Assembly (NCBI RefSeq): GCF_040183065.1
Contig: NC_091123.1
Coordinates: 9,356,001 to 9,420,000, forward strand
Length of the DNA: 64,000 nucleotides
Direction: 5' to 3'
Source: Periplaneta americana
Taxonomy: Eukaryota; Arthropoda; Insecta; Blattodea; Blattidae
Position numbers and translations under genes: made by a program
Shown: piece by piece, positions 21,401 to 35,200 of the stretch
Position numbering within the stretch: position 1 is the stretch's first letter
Layout: each line of letters starts with the position of its first letter
The notes under the pieces: model-generated
Databases searched by the model: none
Told to the model about the DNA's origin: nothing
The model's input: the letters and a program-made list of their open reading frames with translations, nothing else

Positions 21401-24400
21401 CTAAGATAAAAACAAGTTTTCTTTGCAAAATTTTAGAGGGTACGAGGGTGTGTTGGCCTGTCAGTCATAAATTTTATTACCCTGTTGACTAGGCAGACGG
21501 GTCCCTTCAAAGATTTTCAATGCTTCACACCCGTATACCGTTGTAGCTAAACAGAGCGCAAGTGTAGTGATTTCCAGGTAAAAAAAAAAAAAAAAAGTTG
21601 CATAAAATGTGGCATTAACATTAAGTGATGAAGTAAAAGTTATCGAGATAAAGGGAAATTAGAAACAAAGTCTATGTGAAATAATATTGAAGTTCAGTTG
21701 TGGAAAACTCAGGTGTGACACTTTCAAAAATAAAGATCATAATGAGTGAGTGGCGTGCGGCCAATACTGGTGACAAAAGGAACCAGAAAGCAACTGTTTA
21801 TGTGAAAATAAATTAACTGTTGTGGGAGTGGGTTCTTCATGACCTTTCAAAGAACAAGCCAATTTCTGGATTTGTTCTACAAAGCAAGCTATTGAACTGG
21901 GAAAGAAATGAAATAAACCAGAATTCAAGACTTCTAATAGATGGCTCCTAGTATAATTAATTAATAATGTGCAGTAATATGCAGTACAGAATTAGAGTAT
22001 AGTGTTAGATATTAAATATGAGATTAGTAAACTTTAGTAATGTTTAATGACTAATGAGTGAGTTACGATAATATTTATACAGAAAATGAGGTTTTAATCA
22101 AGATGATTCACCAACGGAATAAGCGAGAGATAGCTGATTTAATGTGATGAGTGTTAAATGGAATATTTTGTACTTCTCGCAGTTTGGGACATGCCATTTT
22201 GTTTTTCATGTATATGAATGACAAAATATTCCATTTTAATGTCACACCTGAATAATACAGAAACCTGTCCACAACGGAAAAAAAATTAGGACCATGTCAC
22301 TTCCGTCTTGAACAGGTTTCTTTATTTTAGTAGGTTATTTTACGACGCTTTATCAACATCTGAGGTTATTTAGCGTCTGAATGAGATGAAGGTGATAATG
22401 CCGGTGAAATGAGTCCGGGGTCCAACACCGAAAGTTACCCAGCATTTGCTCATATTGGGTTGAGGGAAAACCCCGGAAAAAACCTCAACCAGGTAACTTG
22501 CCCCGACCGGGAATCGAACCCGGGCCACCTGGTTTCGCGGCCAGACATGCTGACCGTTACTCCACAGGTGTGGACTTGAACAGGTTTCACTGTACCATTA
22601 AAGTCAATATAGAACAGAAACTGGAATACTATGAATAAAGAAATACAGAACTAAAGCTACTCAAATATAAGGAAAAGAGTTAAAATCCACAACAAAATTC
22701 AAGGAAGGAGGTGTGGTTCACTTTACACTAGGCACGACACAGGACTACCTAGAAAAGCATCTGCAAAGATAAGGATTTGTAGAAGACTCTTATGTAGATT
22801 ATTCCACTAGCAAAATATCAAACAGTATGGGATGTTCAGAGCTGAACAAGTGTGTTCTGCATAATACATAAACTATATTCCCTGGCTAGGAAAAAAATGT
22901 ATATAATCAAAATTCCTCACACAAGATCAACAACATAAGAATCACAATAGCCACCCATTCTATTTGGACAATCATCTCATATATACGACGCACAATGGTC
23001 CAGTAAGTGCCTATGTACAGGAATCTGTCCTGTATCTAGCCTTCAAGAAAGCCAAGCAAGTACATTTGTTTGAAATTAATGACAGTAAATTTTTAAAAAT
23101 ATCCTTATAAATTTTAGAATAATGTGTATAATTTATGCTACATTAATATCATCCATAAAAACAAACTTTACCTTCTCCGCAGCTTGATGGCCATTTCCCT
23201 CAATTCGTCTTCTCTATCTTGTCTCTCCTGTTCTTGTTTTTCGTGACGCATTCTCTCTGCTCTTTTATCCGCCTTGTCTGAAAGTAAATAAAAGTTCATA
23301 TTATAGTTGAGCTCTAAATTTACGCACCATACAAATACAAATTCAATTATTATATTTGAAATAAAACTGGGTGTAAATTTCTTCAATTAAACTTATAAAT
23401 ATACATATAAAAAACGCTCTTACATTGTCTGTTTAGCAGTGCTTGCATTTTTTTCTTCAACCGTTCTTGTGGTGTAAGTTTCACTTGAGACTGGAACATA
23501 CATCTTATATCAATAAAAGCGTTAAGTGCAACAGAATGGAAATCAATATTAGTCAGTCAAAATTTTTAAATGTAAAGAATCCATACTCAAAATCACAAGA
23601 GCTGATCATAGATTCGAAACAGACAAATGAAAATATCTGCTACAAACCAGAATGACTGGCTATCACTGGAGAAAAACGGTATTTTACAGAGGCTCAATAT
23701 AATTATAATAAAGACACATTATAAAATATTTTCAATACCATACCAATGCAATAATTTGAAATTAAACACCAATTCTGTGTCAAAATTGCAAAGGAAGTTG
23801 TATGAAAAACTTCGATATAAAAATTTATACATTCATTAAAATAGACATGATTTCCAAGCACTTCACCACAATATCTTCAGATGACTAACAACTTTACAAC
23901 TACAGTATATTACTATAAATACAGTGTGAACAAAACTTTGCTAAACCACTTTACAGTAATTTTTCTATCAGCAGTGCACCAATACAAGATTTGTACAACC
24001 ACATATTATGTACATTCTGAACACTTTATACACTACCACATGTCTTGGTTGTAGCAGCACCTCCATTTACGATCATGCTAATGGACAGCAACATATTACA
24101 CATGGTACAAACAAAGTTTTGTTCACATTTGAATATGTATCTAAACAATCTAAAAATGCTAAAATACTATACTCCATAGTAGTGTATTTTCTTTACAGAA
24201 AATTATATCAATGGTGTTGAACAGCAACCTCATATGTCAAAATAATCGATTTTACAGGAGAGCATAAAACATTTTAATATTTTGATAACAAATGTTTGAC
24301 GTAAGAGGCTTTTTTTTTTTTTGTGAAGTATGTATCCATACCTTCACATAAGATGTGTTTTCGAAGATTCGGAAAGACTTTTTTGACAGAAATAAAGTGA

Positions 24401-27400
24401 AATCTCATTTTGTTCATTTTTTTTACATACAATGCTACTGTTCAACACCATCGATATAAATAGTGTATTCTCTACTGTAGTACCATATTATGGTACACTA
24501 TGTAGCAAGACTGATATTCTTTCACGTCACCATTTCTAATATTTTCCATATGCATCAATATGTTAAATTATTCTGAAAATATACTGTTCTGCAGGAAGGT
24601 AAATGGCTTGACTGACCAACAGCTGACCTTTGGGTAACAATATATTAAAAAACTTTTATAGACATTTTAATAAGGTGCAAAAACTTACACCCTATGAACC
24701 GTAAGTAATCAAGAAGTTATTATTTTTGTAAAACATGCGTGATATAAGAGTCACATATCATCGGCAAATTCCAGTCAGTTTTAATCAGAGATAAGCCATC
24801 CCTAACATATTGTGGAACAGCTTCGTGGTATCCTGTACTGTTTTTAAAAGAACTGATCTTTAGATGTGAACTATTTTTTGTTGTTCATCTAGCTGACCTA
24901 TATACATATGGAGTCCCTTGGCTGTGGTTCTCAGTGCATTGGTGTAAGTATGTTGTTTTTAGGTTCCACATTCACAAGACGAAAGTCATCAGAAGAAAAA
25001 TAAAGAAGGTAAATGTGCGAATTCGAAATGAAGCAGTGGAACAACTAGACAGCTTCAAATATTTGAGGTGTACTATAAGCAGTAACATGAACTGCTGCCA
25101 ACAATCAAAAAGAGGATAAGAATAACAAAGGAAGCATTTAATTGAAAAATCTTCTGCGGACCTTTGGAAAAAAAAAGAAAGGGACTAGTGAAGTATTTTG
25201 TGTGGAGTGTGGCATTATATGGGGCAGAAACATGGGCGTTACTGGAGGAAGTTATAAAGTAGGAAAGACTGGAGAATGCTGGGTTTGCAGTGAAAGACCT
25301 GCCCTTGGGCAGAAGACTATGAATAAATGAATGAAATTAATTCATAAATTCTTACATAGTCAACTGTCAAACAGGTACGGGGGGGGGGGGGGTGTCACAG
25401 CTAAAACAAAATCATAGATAATAAAATGTGTTAAATGGATGGGTTGAAATTAATAATCATTACTCTCCAATTCTTCTAATCATCAGATTTAATGGACTCT
25501 GTATCAGAATCTGCACCTCTGAAAAATTTCTTGGGTATAGCCAGGAATCGAACTTGGGACTTCCTGGTCCATAATCAAGAAAAGTAAGCACTACACCAAG
25601 GAGGAAGTCGAAGTTTATATTATATTACGCTAACAGGTGAAAACTATGCTATATAAATGTGCTTGAAAAGCATCTCTTTCCAAAGATTAATGGAAATGAC
25701 CATGATTCTCTTGTGATTTTAGTCATTTCATATGCACAATGATGTACAAAAGCAGTTTCAAAGCAGACACTCTTTCATTCACTACTCAACTGTAGGCCCA
25801 ACGACTAGCTTCTGTAGTCATTGAGCCTAAATATGATGTTCATGTTAATTTTTTATAATTATCTGAGTAAAATCTTTTTAAATAAGATATTTCATATCAT
25901 TTTAAATTCGAAGTTCAGACACAGTCGTCAGTATCAATAGAACTATATAGGCTACACATGTCATGCATGTTTATACACTCACACACCCTTACACACATAT
26001 GCTCATGAAAACATTACAGATATTTGTCTTCCAGATATAATCTGAAGTACTGTATTCTAAATTATTTCTAAAACTAAACGAAGTATCACAAACAATCGAT
26101 AACAATGAAACAGCAGCATGCAATCCACAGTAGATGGTCATTTGACTATTACAGTAGAGTCCCAATTATTCGGCCATATTACCATATGTGCTGGCGTAAT
26201 TTTCGCACTTTTTTTGGCCACTGAAAAATTGAGTGCATAAAATACAAGGATTTCTTTTTTTCAGTGGAGGGTCTGATCTAGGTTTTATGCCAATATGACT
26301 GAGAATACAGTCACTTCTGTCAATATTTTATTTCAATTTTGTAACAGAAAGGTTTCATAATATTCATTTAGCAATTATTACATTTATTATAATCATAACA
26401 ATTATAATTAAATAAAAAGGTAAAAAAACAAATGCAATTCAGATAAATAATATATATTCAAACCTGATCATTTATGCAGACAACAATGTACTTTTAGCAC
26501 ATTCTGAAGATAATTGATAAATACTACTACATAAGTTTAAACAAACACCAAGCGAATATAACATGAAAATTTCAGCAAACAAAACAAAAGCATTAGCAGT
26601 ATCAAAAGAACGTAACAGAGCAAAATCAGAAATAGATGGTAAACTAATAGAGCAAGTAATGAAAATTAAATATCTAGGAAAATATAAATGAGACATGGAA
26701 GGAAATTAAACACAGAATAAATATGAGAAATGCCTGTTATTATTCCGTTGAGAAGCTTTTGTCATCTAGTCAAAAAATCTTAGTTCGAATTTATAAAACA
26801 GTTATATTGCAAGTTGTTCTGTATGGTTGTGAAACTTGGACTCTCTCTTTGAGAGAGGAACAGAGATTAAGGGTGTTTGAGAATAAGGTTCTTAGGAAAA
26901 TATTTGGAGCTAATTGTAAGAAGGATGAAGTTACAGGAGAATGGGGAAAGTTACACAACACAGAACTGCACGCATCGTGTTCTTCACCTGACATAATTAG
27001 GAACATTAAATACAGACGTTTGAGATGGGCAGGGCATGTAGCACATATGGGCGAATCCAGAAATGCATTCAGAGTGTTAGTTGGGAGGCTGGAGGGAATA
27101 AGACCTTTGGGGAGTAGATGGGAAGATAATATTAAAATGGATTTGAAGGAGGTGGGATATGATGATATAGAGTGGATTCATCTTGCACAGGATAGGGACT
27201 GATGGTGGGCTTATGTGAGGGCGGCAATGAATCTGTGGGTTCCTTAAAAGCCATTTGTAAGTAAGCACAAAGTATTATATAACAGGATCCCATTATGTAC
27301 TGCAACAAAGAAAGAGATTTTACTTCCTTGCAAAAAAGTGTAGAGCGACTGGTTTACATATGTGACACACTAACACAATGACTTAAACATAATCATATGC

Positions 27401-29105
27401 TACAAGCTTTGTTTTTATTCTATAAGCTTACAAAATTCTAAGAAAGATTTTAAAAATCTATTGGAACTTAAAAAACAACACACCATGAAAAGTCCCAACT
27501 TAAGTTCTTCTCAGCTGCCAGGCAGTGCTGTGACACATAATCTAGACTGCCAGGTAACTTAAGGCGAATAATTAAGGCTCTACTGTACTTATTTTTAAAA
27601 ATTGTCATTTATCAATATGACACGAAACAAAGCAGAATAAATAGAAATGCATTGCAGATTAAAACTAAGTGAAAATTCAATTGCAAAGACGTTTATTATT
27701 CATAACTGAGATATTATGCATGCATTAGCACTTCTGTGAAAACCCATTTGCTTCCTATGACCTGTTATTTCAGAATTTATTTTGAACTTTAATCCTTCTC
27801 AATTGAGTCATCTCTGGTTATAAATATGTTAAATAGGGATTTCACAGCATGTAGCCTACTGTATAATGCGCGCAATTCTCTCTTTTAGGTATTCTAAGAT
27901 ATATACATGAGACTGTAGTTTAAGATGAATATAGAGAAGCTGATCCAAGTCTGTTTGCATTTTTTGCACAGAGTTTAATTTTTTTAAGAACGAACTTAAT
28001 AATAAAAGACTTATATTGAAAGAGTAGTGATTCTTACTGACTTTGGTTCCGGCACCAGAATTACCAAACCCTGAACTCAAACTCCTGCAAAATAAAGACA
28101 AATATTAAAATTAATACAGTTCAACAGAAAAAAAAGTTTTAAGATAAAATACGGGAATCCAGAGTAAATTTCTGACGTTTCCTGAGCACATGGTTGTAAA
28201 ATATGTAAAGGGACAAATTTCACAAATTATGAAGTAATAATTCACAAATGGATTTATTTGTATTTTTATAAAACTCAAGAAATCTCAGTCCTATGTCAAA
28301 GTGAATGTGAAAGTCTCAATGAGTGTAATAGAATATTCTACAATGCCATTTCATTAGTAACTATCACATTCCCGAGTTCACCCCCAAGATTTGTTTCAGA
28401 TGAAAATTTGACCAGCCAAAATCTGCTTGTCTGTGTCCAGTAAGTACTCTGCAGTCTAATGAGATGAAATGTGTTAAAATTATTATTTATAAAAAAATAT
28501 AATGTAAAATAGTTTGCGTCTAATATATTCCCTTGCATCTTAGAGATTAGGAAATGCAGTACATAGGCTAATTCTGGAAGTATAAGAACACTCTTTGAGG
28601 GTGTATTGATTATTGTATTATTTTCTAATTCTAGGGTGAGTCTAATTTCTTTTAGCATGCTTAGAATAACACCATTTATTTACAAAGCTTAATACCTAGT
28701 GAAGAGGGGAACCAAAAGTTAACTTACTTGTGTGGTGGAGGCTTAGAGTTGCGTGGCAGTGGCGATGGGGACTGTTTGGTGGCACTATCAGAATCCGAGT
28801 CTCCAAGCTCGGAAGAAGATGAGGCCCCTCTCCTGCTCCCATAATACCTGCACGAAAATAAGCAGTTTACATACTGACGTCCAAATAAGATTAATTTTAT
28901 TTATAGTAAGCAACATAAAACACAAACTGAACAGATCAAGATTGTCAAAATTAATAATGACATATACTTCAAATGGAAAAACAGAGTGGGACCAAACTAC
29001 AGAGAACCTGACAGATGAATTCTAAGACCGGAACAGGTCAACAGTGGTCTAATTCTTTAAAGTTTCTTGATGATGATGATGATGATGATGATTGACAATG
29101 ACGAC

Positions 29106-29137
<32 letters not shown>

Positions 29138-29165
29138 TTATTTATTATCATTATTAATATATCAC

Positions 29166-29214
<49 letters not shown>

Positions 29215-32200
29215 AGTAGAACCCTGATATTGCGCGACCTCCATTTAAGATTTTTCCGCATTTAACCTTAAATTTTTTTACGATTTAAATAATTGTTTCA
29301 TATGATTAACGCATTTTTATATTCTCTTTGCTGTGAAACCACATTTTACGTTAAAAATTGTTCTTAAATGATTTTTTTTAAATTTCATCTGATACAAAAA
29401 TAAATGAATTTCGAGTCAACGCATAAAATACACATTTTTTGAAGAGTCAATGACTTGGCAATACTACTGTCTTGCCGAAATTGAAATTCTACTATTCACT
29501 ACTCCATGGTATAACATGTTATGTGGAATTTTGTTGTCACAAGTGTGCATTTCAGAGTTGTTACTCTGACAAAACTGTTTGATTATATTATGTTAATATG
29601 AATATGTCTAATGTAATACATAGACTAACAGGTTTTTTTTTTTTTTAAGTTTCATTTGAAAACGTGCCAAAAAGGATGCCTTCTAGAAATTATTTTGCAA
29701 AAAAAAATTACCCTGCTAAACTCATCACCTTAACAAACCAGTTTGTTACGAAACCCCAAAATAAGCCTCGGAATGGGAATGATTCCCTGACACAACCACA
29801 GCAAAGGCTTTAGGGAGGCCGAGACGTAGATAAGAAGATAATATTAAAATGGATTTGAGGAAGGTGGGATATGATTGTAGAGACTGAATTAATTTTGCTC
29901 AAAATTAGGACTGATGACGAGCTTATATGAGGGTGGCAATGAACCTTCGGGTTCCTTACAAGCTATAAGTAAGTATTAATCATATCACAATAGCACTATA
30001 CTTGTCTACAGTTTATGAAACAATCATACAAGTTTATATTTATGTATCAAGAAGAACACTTACAGGAACTCTAATTCTAACATACCTGCGAACAGGAGGA
30101 GGGGGAGGTTGGGTGTGGGGAGTCTTGGATCGGCTTCTTGCTCTATTTCTAGTTGCTGGGGATCTGGATCTTGATGACGAATGGCTGCTATTGCTTCTTC
30201 TACGTCGTGATCTGCAAACAAAGGATTCTTCATATAGCTGGTATCTACAAAGTTAAGTAATAGGTGAGCACAGATCCAGAAATTTTATTAGAGACATATC
30301 CAAAATAAAATAGAGGGATCTCCTTAACAGTCGTACACTTTTATAGAAAAGAAAACTATTTCTTAATTTAAAATTTGCCTTTAGTGTTGTGCAATACATA
30401 AGAATAAGAAATACTTGAAAAACTAGGATGCTATGACATAAAATAGTATAAACACTATCTGTCGTATCACTGAAAAGAAACATTCAGAAGTTTTAATTTA
30501 CTTTATACTTAGAGATTAAATTAATTCCATACGTCATATTAGAAGTACTTTTTGGAGTTACCTCATGAGGGGTGACTCACATTTGTGAAGCAAAGTATTT
30601 TAAATATGCTGAATGAGTACATGATTGTCATCGAATGCAGAAAAGTATGTACAGTAGAACCTCTTTTAACGAATCTCTGAGGCATTACTTTCTTTTTTTT
30701 TTTTTTTTCCATAATAGGGGTTTCCCTTAAAAAGGGGTTTACATAAAATGGGAAGGAAAGGCTAAAATAACTAGTACTAACTTCTGTGTTATATACCAAA
30801 CATTATAATAATTATATAATTCGGCCTACAATTATTATTTACAATGCATTTCATTATAATAATTTCCAATTCTTCAAATGGTGAGGCACGAATATTTTTC
30901 TGTTTGGTTGAACCTGAACCGCACACTGAAACTCGGCATTGAACATTTCTTCTTTTTTCTTCATTATTCCCCATAACATCCATGTTTTTTTTTGCCATAT
31001 GTTGTCGTTGTTGTTATCTAATGCCGGGCTTTGGCAACGAAGCCATTAGCGTTCTTGCTCTCCAATATTTCTCTGTGGTGGATCCATCAGGTAGAACTTC
31101 ATAGGTTATGAGATGATCTTCAGTTATTTCTTCTTCTTTGTTGCATAGAGGGCAATTTGGATTTGTGTAAATTCCTATTTTATTCAAGTGTTTGGCCAAA
31201 TAATCGTGTTCTGTAAGCAGTCTGAATTTTGCTACTGCAGATTTACGAGGGATTTCTGGAATAATTTCTGGTTTTTTATTAAAATGCTCCATTTTTTATC
31301 TCTGGCTTTGGTACATAGTGCTTGGTTTTGCTTGATTTTATATTTATTTTTAATTAGTCTTTTGATGGATGTAAAAGGTAGGCTTGTATTTGTATTCTGA
31401 ATTAAATTGGATCCATATGTGATAGAGTTATTTGAGGATTAGCCTCTACATCCCTTATTATTTTCACTTTTCGTCTGATAGTTAATTTCTTCTGTTTAGT
31501 CACCACTATAACAATGCATAAACAGCCCTCATATCAAACGTAGATACACTCTTGTAACAGAGCAAACTGCTTTCTTCAGAAGAATAATTTCCTGAGATAT
31601 TGCTCTTTTTTCATATTACCAATTTATCTTACATGGACAAATTCTAAGTGTCACCATTTGCAATCCTACTAACAGACTCACCTTGTACGGGAGCTTGATC
31701 TGTTTCCCGTGTGGTGTGGGGATTTGCTTCTTGCTTTCCGACTGCTTGAACCATGGTCCCCTGATCTGGACCTAATAAGAAACAACAATAGAGGAAAATA
31801 CATACATAGAACTAATAAAAAATTTGTAGTGTTTTATTAAGACAAATTGTTTTTCCTTCAGAATGTCAGGTACACTGATATCAACATTAAAGACACATGC
31901 ATCTCCTGTGGGTGTCATGTGTCAAAGTTGTAGCTCCAAGATTGCTCGTGGTATATCAAATGGTAGTGAATTTACTTTGCAACAGGATAATTATGGAAAA
32001 GAAGGGTTCATGGTTAGCCAAATGGCTAGACCATCAATTTTGCATGCCAAAGAGCAGTGGCAGCTCATCTAATAAAAATCTCAATTCGCTCATGAGTAGG
32101 AATTATGAAATTTTGTGGAAGGGAAAACATTGCTGGCTGGAGCCTATTTCACAATTTTTACAAGTGTTTTGTTTCACAATGGCCAGCCCTGCAGTATATA

Positions 32201-35200
32201 TTGACTACACCCCAACTCTGGCTATTAGCAACAAGCATCTATAATGAACACTGATCAAAATACCCCTCATTTCTCATGAAAAAAAGAACTGAATAGACTA
32301 CAGTGGACTATAGTAGACTTTATGTTGTCAGCAAACAGCTGGATACATTAAGAAGATTGACTGATTGTTTCACAATGGAGTAATTTGACAAATGTGTAAA
32401 TTTTACTTGTAAAGGTAGAACATTTTCTAAAATTATTGTTCTTAGGGGAGCAAAGTTTGAAAATGCTATAAATTATGCATAATGGGAATAAATAATTACC
32501 ATATTAAATTAATTCCATGCGTAACCGGCCACCATTAAGAGTTACACGAAAGTAATTGTAATGTTATTTAGCAGCTGTTATAGTGACTCAGATGAAGATA
32601 TTCAAATTAATCAAAGATGACATAATATGAGAGGTTTGAAATGAATCCCAATGTAATGGGAGCACTGTTGCAAGATTTATTTTTTTTGCTAATGGTGGAT
32701 ACTTGACTGTTCGTGATTCACCCATATGAAATCAGTTGTGTAGATCAATTTACCGACAGAGTTATTGTTCAAGGTGTGCCAAAGGAGGTTGGTCTACGCT
32801 ACACCTGTGATGAGGAGATGATGGAGATTTGTTGGGATATCACAGGGGAACCGCAGCTCCCAGAGAAAACCCGTGTTACTTGGACCACGGGCTTGCCAAA
32901 CATAAGTTATAAATCGGGGGTACACCAGTGATTGAACCCAGGTCCACAGGATTAAAAGTCCAGGGCTCTAGCCACTAGACCACTGTGGCAGCTAATGATG
33001 CAAAATATAGATCATCATATCCAGGATGAAAAAGTGGACTCTAACTTCAAAACAATAGCTCTATATTGCTTTTCATTGGATGGGTAGTAAGGGATAGTGG
33101 TAAAAACACAGCAACTTTAGTTCTGCTCCTTAGCGATTTTTCATAAACTTCCATTGACGACATTGCATAATATATTCGTTATCACGTTTGTAAATTTCCT
33201 TAGCTGATTTTGTAAAAGTTTGTCAAACATTGCATTTTAAATAAATAACATGTCATCTATCATACGAAATAACATACCTGCGGGATGAGTTGTCTGGCGA
33301 CCATCGCTGGGAGCCACTTCTACTACTACCATGCGATCTGTGGGGAGAGGAAGTAGAATTATCCCATCCTCTACTCGATCTACTTCTGCCTGATGACCTG
33401 CCACCTGGTGATCCAGAACTGTATAATGAACAGAAGAATCAGTGTATCAGTTAAGGGAATTTTGTGTGTTAGACCTAACATTCTTACACTAACAGTTAAT
33501 ATTGTGCAGTTTGAAATGTAACTTCCATTTCATTTTTCATTCTATTTAGCAATTAAATTGCATGAACTAAATTCATACACGAGGGTAGTTTAGAAAGTAA
33601 GGGCCAATCTACCATTGAACAGAAACAAAAAATAAAAAAAGTGTTTATTAGACGTAAGTCTTTCAATGATTATTTAGTTCTATATGTGATTATCATAACT
33701 GAGACAATGTTGTAGCATGGTACGACTTCCTGATTGCCTTCATCAAAGGAATGTAATACACAATGAAAATTGTCAACTCTTCACTACTGCTTTGAAGTCC
33801 ATATCGCTCACAAAAAACTTTGAGTTTGTGAAAATAGTCCGAGGTGCAAAATGAGGTGGTAATCACTTGGAAACAATGAGCTATACAATGGTGGTCGAAC
33901 AAGTCCCTCTAGAAGCAATGAAATAGTTAAAACTGAGCTGTGCTGTGTGAGTCCTATGTTATTATGAGAACAACATTTAAAGACACAAAAACGTCATTTT
34001 TTTTCCAACTCCCTGTGAATCACAGCATGGACTTCAAAGTGGGGAGATTCTCGATTGTATTGCTATTCCCAATCAGTATTTCTCAACGGCAAGTAATTCA
34101 CGAGTTCATATATCACTTTAACAGACAGCCAATGCTCAAATACGTTCAAAAGACTCTTTAGTAATATTCCATCAAATCCTTACTTTCTAAATGCCCCTCA
34201 AATATATTTTTCTCTAAAAACACCAACTTCAGATTTTGTGTCTATTTGCACTTATATATGTAGAGAATGTAACTTTAACATCAATTCATTTTTGTTTTTC
34301 CTGTACATCCAAAATGGTGTATTCATACACAGAATATGATTTGTGTATCGGAATAATGACTTTTTTTTTTTTTTTAACGTTTCCACTTTTATCCATAATC
34401 ACTTTTACAAAGAATAATTCAAATATTAATAACAGTACTTTGTAATATACAGTGCACCAAGAGAGATTTTAAAAGAACTTCCCAATTTTTCAACTAGGCA
34501 TTCAGAGCACAAATTATTTTTCAATAAATGAAGCCAGTCCTAACAGCTGTCACACATCTCGCATTTCTATACAGACTAATAAAAGAATGCAGTGTACTTA
34601 AAAAAACAAATACATCCTGAAGACACCTAACAATAAATTGCAGTTTACTAGTCTTCTGAATAATGTTTGATTCTACTAAATACATAATTAGCTTTTATTT
34701 TGATATTATCATCATTATTATTATTATCATCAATATTTTCATTAGTACGTACAGAAGTATTTTTTTAGACCTGACATAGATACTATGTTTCCCACCCTCC
34801 AACCTGCAGTCCAGTCCATAACATACCGTGGTAGTGGTGACAACAATAATAATGATGATAAAAAAAAAAAAACAAATACCATATTTACTCTCAAGTAAGA
34901 CTCTGCCCTCCAATTTTTTAAGATTGAAAAAAAAATTTGCTTTGTATATAGAATGAAATATTACCGTAACTCCATAGGCAGTAATGAAACAATTTTATGC
35001 TACCAAAACTGCGTTTCTTATAATATCTGCTGAATGGCTGGATGCTAGCCAGTAAAGGTAGCTCACCTTCCCTTCTTTCTGAGTTCCATTCTAGCCAGTG
35101 ACTAACTCTTCACTATTTGTGTTCGTTATGGTCTATAATTGTTTTTTTACTATGATATTGAATTAACTGAGGTGTTCCCTGGAATAACACTTAACATACC

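Larger units (their letters stand above)
21186..22592 (+). mobile_element. pogo/Tigger-like transposon, decayed
   Basis: The ends are CAGTGAAACCTGTTCAA(A/G) in inverted orientation, flanked by TA at 21184-21185 and 22593-22594, as in the pogo group. A decayed transposase is visible on the plus strand. A SINE is inserted 17 bp inside the right end and carries a 14-bp target duplication. Confidence 0.85.
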
